A DNA stretch of 64,000 bases from Echinarachnius parma (taxonomy: Eukaryota > Echinodermata > Echinoidea > Clypeasteroida > Echinarachniidae). Of the stretch, positions 57,900-64,000 are shown one piece after another. The DNA is taken from the NCBI GenBank assembly GCA_037951105.1, contig JBAMJV010012437.1:1-64000 (forward strand). The letters run 5' to 3'. The stretch's first letter is position 1; each line of letters starts with the position of its first letter. The notes beneath the pieces are model-generated. The model had not been told where the DNA came from. It was given only the letters and a program-made list of their open reading frames with translations, and did not search any database. The position numbers and the translations under genes are program-made.

Positions 57900-59637
57900 T
57901 GTACGTGGTACACTTCGCTGGCGATATAAAGAATGATGTGAGTGTGCTTACCGTATAGTACAATAACTGTACGTAATTCAATATTGTTCCAAAATACAAT
58001 GTAAGTTTTAGTGTACTATGTAACAAAACAAATAATTTCAAGTACCACACAACCAGGTTTAGGCTAGCTTATTTCAGTATGTGCTTAGCACCTACTAATA
58101 GTATACTACGTCTATGGGCAGACAACTACACACTGTGACTGTGTTGTGTATAACGAAAAGAAAAAAAATAAGCCTATGCTAATAATATAAAAGTGAAATT
58201 CCGAGCATCCTAAATCAAGCAAATTCTGTAATTCACTATTATCAACAATATCACCGTCAAATACTAAATCATTTGACTTTGTAAGATTCACACGTAATAA
58301 CTGATTATTGTTATCTAATAATATATTCCATTAATATTACATTACCATAGTAACCAGCATTGCAGCAACGTCCGCAACTGTACCGTAGCTAGACGATATA
58401 CCAACGGGTTGGGTCTGGATTATTCTATAAAAGAGTAAGACTTCCTAAACATTAATTAATGTACCAACTCAGATTTGAATCAAGAATGCACAAAATTCTC
58501 CCTACATAATTATGACAGCATTAATAAAAGTAATATATTGTGTCACTGTCGTGTATATGACACAGTAAAACAACAGAGTTCAGAAAGATGGTATATGACA
58601 CAGTAAAACAACTTGTATTGTTAAACTTAGAGTCTATCATTCAACAATGACTAAAAATGTTAATGTTTACTCACGTCACTCAGATAATTCAACTTCTAAC
58701 TTCTAATTCTAAGTCCAAGTCCAGTCTTCAAAAAGACTAAATATGAGTGTGAGCTTGAGTTGATAATTATAGACTCTGGTAGTCTATTCTAGATTGTCAT
58801 TGGCATTGCTGATCAATGCTAGTTTAAGTTTAGATTCAATCCGTCGTAGATAGCGTGTCCAATGTCTGGTGCTTGGCCTTGGCAGCGCTAAATGGTGCCG
58901 AAGTTCTCGCCACGTCGCTATCTTGCGTAGATCTGCCCGCTATGCACGGCCTACACGCGCTGGTCGAGTCTAGTCCACCGCCGGTGATGCCGTTGCTCCG
59001 GGGGCCTGTTACACGTATGGGGGCCGGTTCCACGTACGAATTTCCACGGTCACGCGCCGCCACTGCACTATCCTGCGTTGAGTCGCGGTCGCTCTGGCCC
59101 GAGATGCTAGCGGTCCACCTCCGGTGCCGTTGATCCCCGCGTGTGGTGACGTCGCTTCGGGGCTTGTTGCACGGATCCCAAAGGCCGGTCCCACTTATCT
59201 GCCGCTGTCGGCTCGAACTCGAAGCTGGCGATGAAAAGTTCAGTCACTTGTTCCCGACGAAAAGGAATCTAAGTCGGACATTCTGCCTCATAATTACGTA
59301 GTCCGATAAGAAGCTGCGTTCTCCGTGATAGCTTTGCTGACTGCTGGATTCTGTAGAGTCGATCAGCTATAAACAGTCCAATAACAGTTCGCCGTCATGT
59401 GAATTGTGATTATCCACTGCGTACATGCGCCATGTAGTTTGGTAGCCAGCTAGTAGCTAGGGGGAATCGGCCTAGCCCTAGCCTAAGTTCATGCATGGCG
59501 CGCCGCTGGCGTTGTTGTTCAAATCAATCTGGCGAAAAATAAAACTCAAAGTCAAATCCTTCTCCGAATCGGTGGTTGGCCTCAATTTCGATTGTTCCAT
59601 GTCTTCACCGCGGTTTAATGTCTTCATTACCGCTGTT
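57900..59637 (-). other. Long 5' leader of the retrotransposon
   Basis: About 1.7 kb between PBS and gag. 58880-59220 is GC-rich and contains a diverged tandem pair of about 150 bp (ccaccgccggtgatgccg against ccacctccggtgccgttg; gggggccggttccac against aaggccggtcccac). The rest is AT-rich. No ORF with recognisable function. Confidence 0.6.
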
Positions 59638-59655
59638 TCTTTACCGCTGCCGCCA
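59638..59655 (-). promoter_or_regulatory. Primer-binding site
   Basis: TGGCGGCAGCGGTAAAG follows the 5' LTR with no gap. The leading TGG pairs with a tRNA CCA end; which tRNA was not determined. Confidence 0.65.
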
Positions 59656-59809
59656 TGTGAAGCGTGCCTGATGGCATATAATAAGGAGGCATTGTTCAAC
59701 TACGTTATGAGTTATAGGTAGCCATTTTATTCCAACGATATGTTGCTAGGTGACGTCATAAACGATATACATATACGGTATCGATACATGAATCTCATAT
59801 ATCGTAACA
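59656..59809 (-). repeat. 5' LTR
   Basis: 154 bp, TGTTACG...CTTCACA on the minus strand with TG/CA ends. Identical to 53086-53239 by eye. It contains tgacgtca (CRE-like) at about 59752 and a TATATG-rich segment at its start. Confidence 0.9.
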
Positions 59810-59860
59810 AGTGAGAAGGGCGTTAAGTCTATTATACAACCCATACTTCCTCATAGTTCC

Positions 59861-60316
59861 AGGGGCGGATCTAGCTTTTTGCTAAGGGGGGGTTTGACCA
59901 ATGACGATGCAGAGCATTGTCCACGAGCCGCATAGCGGCGAGGTGATTTTTTTGGCTATTTTGAACCCCCGTAAGTGATGTATTTTTGCTAAGGGGGGGT
60001 TTGACCCAATGACGATGCAGAGCATCGTCCACGAGCCGCGAAGCAGCGATTTCTTTTGCTATTTTGAACCCCCGTAAGTGATGTTTTCCACATCACATTT
60101 TCACTTGGCAGCCCAAGGGGGGGAGGGAGGGGTTAAACCCATGATGGCGTTTTTCTATGCACATCACATTTTCACTTGGCAGCCCAAGGGGAGGGGGTTT
60201 AAACCCATGATGGCATTTTTCTATGCACATCACATTTTCACTTGGCAGCCCAAGGGGGGGAGGGGGGGGGTTTAAACCCCCTAAACCCCCCCCCCCTCCC
60301 CCGTAGATCCGCGCCC
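59861..60316. mobile_element. MITE with GGGGCGGATCTA ends and internal tandem repeats
   Basis: GGGGCGGATCTA at 59862 and TAGATCCGCGCCC at 60304 are inverted. The interior has two copies of gctaagggggggtttgacc ... gaacccccgtaagtgatg and three copies of cacatcacattttcacttgg ... gggg, each about 70-110 bp. Confidence 0.65.
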
Positions 60317-60888
60317 GAGTTCAGAGACTCTTCATTATTAGACAAGGCTATAGACAAACCTCCACACTAACTGTTATTTTTACTTGCCCATTTGGGAATG
60401 TTAAATCATGAAATTTCAAATATCACAAAACAAAAATTTACAGGCCTGGAAAAACCAATGTGCAACAACAGAACAACTTATTTTAATGGGGTTGGTCGAT
60501 TTGCTTGGCATTTTTGGCTTGTTTCTAGAAGAGATTAACGGTACATAATGTAAGCAATTACACTTTTCTCTCATAGTTGAATACAAATTTTAGTTGCCCC
60601 ATCGGGCAACCAAATTAGACAATAAATGTGAAATTTTACTTGCCCCAGGCAAGCAGACAATGCTAGTGTTGAGACCTGCCAATGCCACACTACTTAACCC
60701 CATTTTCCCTTTCCAAGTGCATTTTCTAAATAAGACTAATGAGCAAGATAACAATAGTGATAATAAAAACATTAACAAAAACAATAACAGTACTATTATT
60801 AATAATCAAAGCTTACATGTAATCTACAGCTAGTTACAATGACCCCCTCAGAGGTTAAAACAAACAAAATAAGCAAAATAAAATTTAC
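60317..60888. other. Intron downstream of exon 2 with dispersed repeat fragments
   Basis: tttttacttgcccatttggg at 60377 and agttgccccatcgggcaac at 60591 belong to the same family seen at 47650-47860. No gene. Confidence 0.4.
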
Positions 60889-61119
60889 TTGGAAGACAGC
60901 GTCCGTGATGGGATACCCAGGTCCCATTCTCAAGGCACGTCATGTCCACATATCCAAGCCAAATATCATAAGGTACAGTTGAGTTTGTCGTATAACCGGC
61001 ACTACATTGGTAGGTGACAGTCTCCCCAGCGAGTACAGGTCGGCCAATCACTGCGTCGTGCACCGGTCTAGCATTGTCCATGGTGGGAATCCGACACATC
61101 GACACGGGTATAAAGGAAT
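60889..61119 (-). CDS. Exon 2: sushi/CCP module 1
   Basis: Acceptor gtgctaaag, donor GTAAAT, phase 1 to 1, 77 codons. It has the four CCP cysteines: CRIPTM, TYQCSAGY, DMTC and a final GRC, with a conserved Trp in NGTWVS between Cys3 and Cys4. An insert of about 10 residues (NSTVPYDIWLG) sits between Cys2 and Cys3, longer than usual, with a possible N-glycosylation site NST. CCP modules are about 60-residue beta-sandwiches used for protein-protein contacts in complement and adhesion proteins. A truncated relative lies just upstream at about 61230-61349. Confidence 0.8.
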
Positions 61120-61229
61120 CTTTAGCACAGAGAAAAAGATGTGGATGTACATAAACACTAATTAAACATGCGGAAACATTAGATTATTTAGAAGATGTGG
61201 AAACAACATTTGATTATATAGATATTTAG

Positions 61230-61349
61230 ATATTTGAGGTGCTGGTTGAGTAAACTTGCACCTGTGTGTGCCGGGCGGCTGACCACTGTGTTCATGTACT
61301 GGTCCAGCATTGTACACCATGGGAATCCTGCACACTGACACAGGTGTAT
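61230..61349 (-). pseudogene. Truncated relative of CCP exon 2
   Basis: After an acceptor-like tttgcccaag the reading DTPVSVCRIPMVYNAGPVHE parallels FIPVSMCRIPTMDNARPVHD of exon 2. The similarity then stops after a short, deleted stretch ending in HRCKF; Cys3 and Cys4 are missing and no donor is clear. Confidence 0.65.
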
Positions 61350-61614
61350 CTTGGGCAAAGAGCAAAAGATATTAACGTATCGGTACATGAAATCTTCACC
61401 AATGTTGAACGGATGACCATCATTCACTAATCCGGTGGTTTCCAATTAATCTTTAATTAGCATGGTCGGACTTATTAGGGGGCATACAAATTAATGGGAG
61501 GGCACACCTAATGTATTTCTTTGTTTAAACAAAATTCCCCACATGTTTTTTGCTATTTTTTTCCAAATTATAGGGGGGCGTAGCTACGCCACTGATCTAC
61601 CTAGTCAATAGTCC

Positions 61615-61893
61615 AACTCACCACTGATCACCTCACGATTACAGAGAATGAGGTGTCTTTTCACTATTCCCCAATTATTAGAGGCATAATCCCAGCCAAA
61701 TACAACTCACCACTGTACTTCTGCACTAGCTCATGCAAAATGAGATGACTTTTTTGCCGCTCCCTTAAGTTTATTGAAGGCATAATAGTCCTGGTTAAAT
61801 ACAACTCACAACACCTCCACCTCACACAAATGAGAAGCTTTTTCGCTGCTCCCCTTATTGGTGGCATAAAAGTCCCAGCCAATTATAACTCAC
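61615..61893 (-). repeat. Three tandem decayed copies of the exon 1 end plus donor
   Basis: Units of about 85-98 bp. Readable remnants of the exon's LILCEVEVYSG end are HLILCNREVISG, LILHELVQKYSG and SHLCEVEVL. Each unit ends in or near GTGAGTTG, matching the live donor region of exon 1. Confidence 0.75.
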
Positions 61894-62127
61894 CACTGTA
61901 CACCTCCACTTCACACAGAATGAGTTGCCTTGTTGCCCCTCTCGTTGGGATATTCACGCTAACATACTGCCCAAGGATCCCCCTCTCTCCACATCTGATC
62001 AGGATCCCGTGGTTGTCACTGTTGCTGCTTTCAAAGGCGTTTTGACTGATCGGCTGTCCGCAGACTTCATTTAGTCTGTAATTGCTATCTATTCCTACTC
62101 TCACTACTGCACCAGTTAGATCGTTGC
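61894..62127 (-). CDS. Exon 1 in window: fucolectin-type (FTP) lectin domain, C-terminal half
   Basis: Acceptor ctgctgcag, donor GTGAGT, phase 1 to 1, 78 codons. The peptide has the signature of the C-terminal half of F-type lectin (eel fucolectin/tachylectin-4/pentraxin-1) domains: VVRVGID, then NEVCGQPI, an IRCG strand, GQYVSVNIP, and the closing LILCEVEVYSG. Such domains bind fucose or other glycans in secreted and surface proteins. The N-terminal half, with the usual glycan-contacting His/Arg residues, should be on exons beyond 62127; none was found up to 64000. Three decayed copies of this exon's 3' end lie directly downstream at 61615-61893. Confidence 0.8.
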
Positions 62128-62139
62128 CTGCAGCAGGGG

Positions 62140-62600
62140 AAAATTAATCATATCTAGTTTTAAATGAAAAAGAGCAAAGAAAATAGGATTCCTCCGGGAT
62201 TCAATCAGAGACCACCAGATTGCTAGACCGGCGCTACGTCTTAGGTTCGAATCCTGGAGGAATCCCAATATCTTTGCTTTTTTTTAATTTATATAATATA
62301 TATCTGGTCAGAATTTCTCTGTAAGTTTGAATTGATTATACAAAAAATCTGCATCACTTTGGTGATCCCTCGCATATATCCCCAAGTTGATTTCTATCCT
62401 TCGGGTTTATGTCAGGTCTATGATAGCTTCTGACCACACCAGCATGGAAAACTAAGGGGTTTCAGGGACGAACATTGCACTAGGGTTTTTTTATAGCTCA
62501 GGCGGTATGATTGCGGTCTAGTAATCCACAGGTTCCATTTTCTTTGCTCTTTTTCATTCATATCATATGTTTCTGGTCAGTTTCTCTATATCAGTGCAAT
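62140..62600. mobile_element. Foldback repeat with tRNA-like B box
   Basis: aatgaaaaagagcaaagaaaa at 62164 has its complement at 62532-62552. A nested inverted pair ggattcctccgggattcaa/ggttcgaatcctggaggaatcc at 62187-62265 contains a B-box-like ggttcgaatcc. Confidence 0.5.
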
Positions 62601-64000
62601 GGACAGAATTTGTTTTCTCTCCTTTTTTTCTTTTTTTATTATTTTTTTTAACATCATATCTAAATGTTGTTATATTAAAAAAATATATATATATATTGTT
62701 TGGCACAAAATATTATAATTTGAATGCAAAACCAAACAAATGTAATAACAACAACAACAACAACGGTTTCTAAATATGTTTGAATTAAATCAAGTTTACT
62801 ATTAAACACATGGAGCTATCAGAGGACTAGTAGGCCGTTGGCCTATCAGCACCATAATTATGCTTTTCTTTTATTCCATGGCTGAATAGTGCCGACATAG
62901 GTGTCAGCATCTACAAATTTGAATAAAAATATATTAATCCAGAATCTGCTTATATTCCCACCCTTACAGTTACAGCTCGCTTCTTACGTCAGTATTAATT
63001 CAAAAGTAGTCTTATACCAACGACACTGCAGTTTGAATGAGACACATATTGTACACAATGCAAAGTCCATTGACTTGCATGTGAAACTTTAATCATGCAT
63101 GGAGGCCGGTGCTTTTGTACAATTGCGGTGTGTAGAGAAGAATCTGTTGCAAATTTGACATGTGGTACTACAATGTATATTCTGTACTGCATGATTATAC
63201 CGTGTTTATTTTCGGTATTCATGTTGTGTGCTGATCATTGAACATTCTAGGAATGAAGACTCTGATCGATATGAAATCAATGGTACAACTATGGTAAACG
63301 AGTAGACCCATGAACATTCAATATGTTCATTATTACATTTTGTATGTGTCAATGCTTAGAACCATTTTGATTACCGCCATTTAGAATACTTATACTGTTG
63401 TTTTATGTGTTCAGGATTCATGTTTTGTTGCTGGGATCTTCTGCCTATAATACATGTACAATCATTTCAATTTGAATAGAAAGTGAACCTCTTTTTATAT
63501 TTGAATTTTTGTCTGTCAATGCCCAATTGCAGCGGTGTCATAGTTTGCGAGAATGACAGTGAACAAGTGAATTTGTGATAATGATTTGATTTGATTGATA
63601 TGATTTGGATGACAGATGGATGGAAGAGGAAAAATGTGGTATGATTGAGGTGCTTGTAAAATTGAGTGGGACATGACGTAAATGTAAAATGTAAGTGTGA
63701 AAATGTGAATGTGTGTATTGATCCTTGTTGATGTGATGTGTACAGACCACTGTGCCCACTCCATCATGCCATCAACTTGACGAACCAATGAAAACAAACG
63801 GGTACAAAATACATTTCATAGGATACGACATCCATAACTATTATTGGGTGGTATGTTGAATTGGTAAATGTATTCCCTTCTTTCATTTAAGAGTCTTTTG
63901 AGTTTATAATGGTTATTTTTTTTAAAGGGGAAGTCACTGGATATCACATAAATGTATTATTGGTCATTTAATTATTCCCTTCAAATATTTCTAGTGTCTT
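62601..64000. other. Upstream intron or flank, no exon recognised
   Basis: AT-rich with (AAC)n at 62747-62763 and a TATA-rich run at 62678-62697. The missing N-terminal half of the fucolectin domain was searched for on the minus strand and not found. Confidence 0.45.

Larger units (their letters stand above)
53086..59809 (-). mobile_element. Complete Ty3/gypsy LTR retrotransposon (Mag-like)
   Basis: A 6.7-kb element inserted between exons 2 and 3 in the same orientation as the host gene. It has two identical 154-bp LTRs, a primer-binding site beginning TGG directly after the 5' LTR, gag-protease-RT-RNase H-integrase coding sequence, and a polypurine tract before the 3' LTR. At most a 3-bp AGT target duplication is visible. 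Identical LTRs indicate a recent insertion. The pol frame is broken by a one-base shift near 56125. A single gag-pol frame with DTGA protease and two zinc knuckles suggests the Mag/SURL branch; that is inference. Confidence 0.9.

Noticed and set aside
62187-62265. Genuine tRNA gene
   Set aside because: Only a B-box-like motif inside an inverted repeat; no cloverleaf could be drawn by eye.

Overview
This is a eukaryotic genomic window, AT-rich and crowded with transposons. It is dominated by one large minus-strand gene whose small exons encode extracellular modules. The modules are fucolectin-type lectin, sushi/CCP, immunoglobulin, follistatin/Kazal, netrin (NTR), calcium-binding EGF and von Willebrand A. 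With the repeat content (piggyBac, Mag-like Ty3/gypsy, tRNA-derived SINEs, repeats rich in TGACCTTTGACC), this suggests a marine invertebrate, most likely a non-vertebrate deuterostome such as an echinoderm. The organism call is inference.

Host gene. I reconstruct 21 exons from 62127 down to 530. Nearly all have recognisable AG/GT borders, and every exon-exon junction is phase-compatible. Together they give 4,203 nt (1,401 codons) of open frame, open at both window edges. Order N to C: fucolectin domain; six CCP; Ig domain on two exons split by a 17-kb intron; two CCP; follistatin/Kazal; acidic Ser/Thr linker; NTR domain on three exons; CCP; cbEGF with a long insert; two CCP; start of a VWA domain. 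The product should be secreted or cell-surface and complement-like in style. I do not recognise a named orthologue. Several exons are accompanied by decayed partial copies of themselves, in two cases as tandem arrays that repeat the exon end together with its splice donor.

Mobile DNA, left to right. 943-9611 is a giant foldback element: about 1.1-kb outer arms around two opposed arrays of a 21-bp satellite. 10-21 kb holds SINEs, a 150-bp tandem family and a second inverted satellite. 21-31 kb holds a family of TTAA-flanked foldback MITEs with poly-G/C tracts. 30784-43872 is a candidate 13-kb piggyBac element with an intact-looking two-exon transposase and 13-bp terminal inverted repeats, sitting inside the long Ig intron. 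44.6-46.3 kb is a nested palindrome/MITE. 53086-59809 is a complete Ty3/gypsy element with identical 154-bp LTRs but a frameshift in reverse transcriptase. 59.8-60.3 kb is a further MITE.

Introns account for the rest; stretches where nothing was recognised are stated as such. No bacterial-type features, CRISPR array or rRNA gene was seen.
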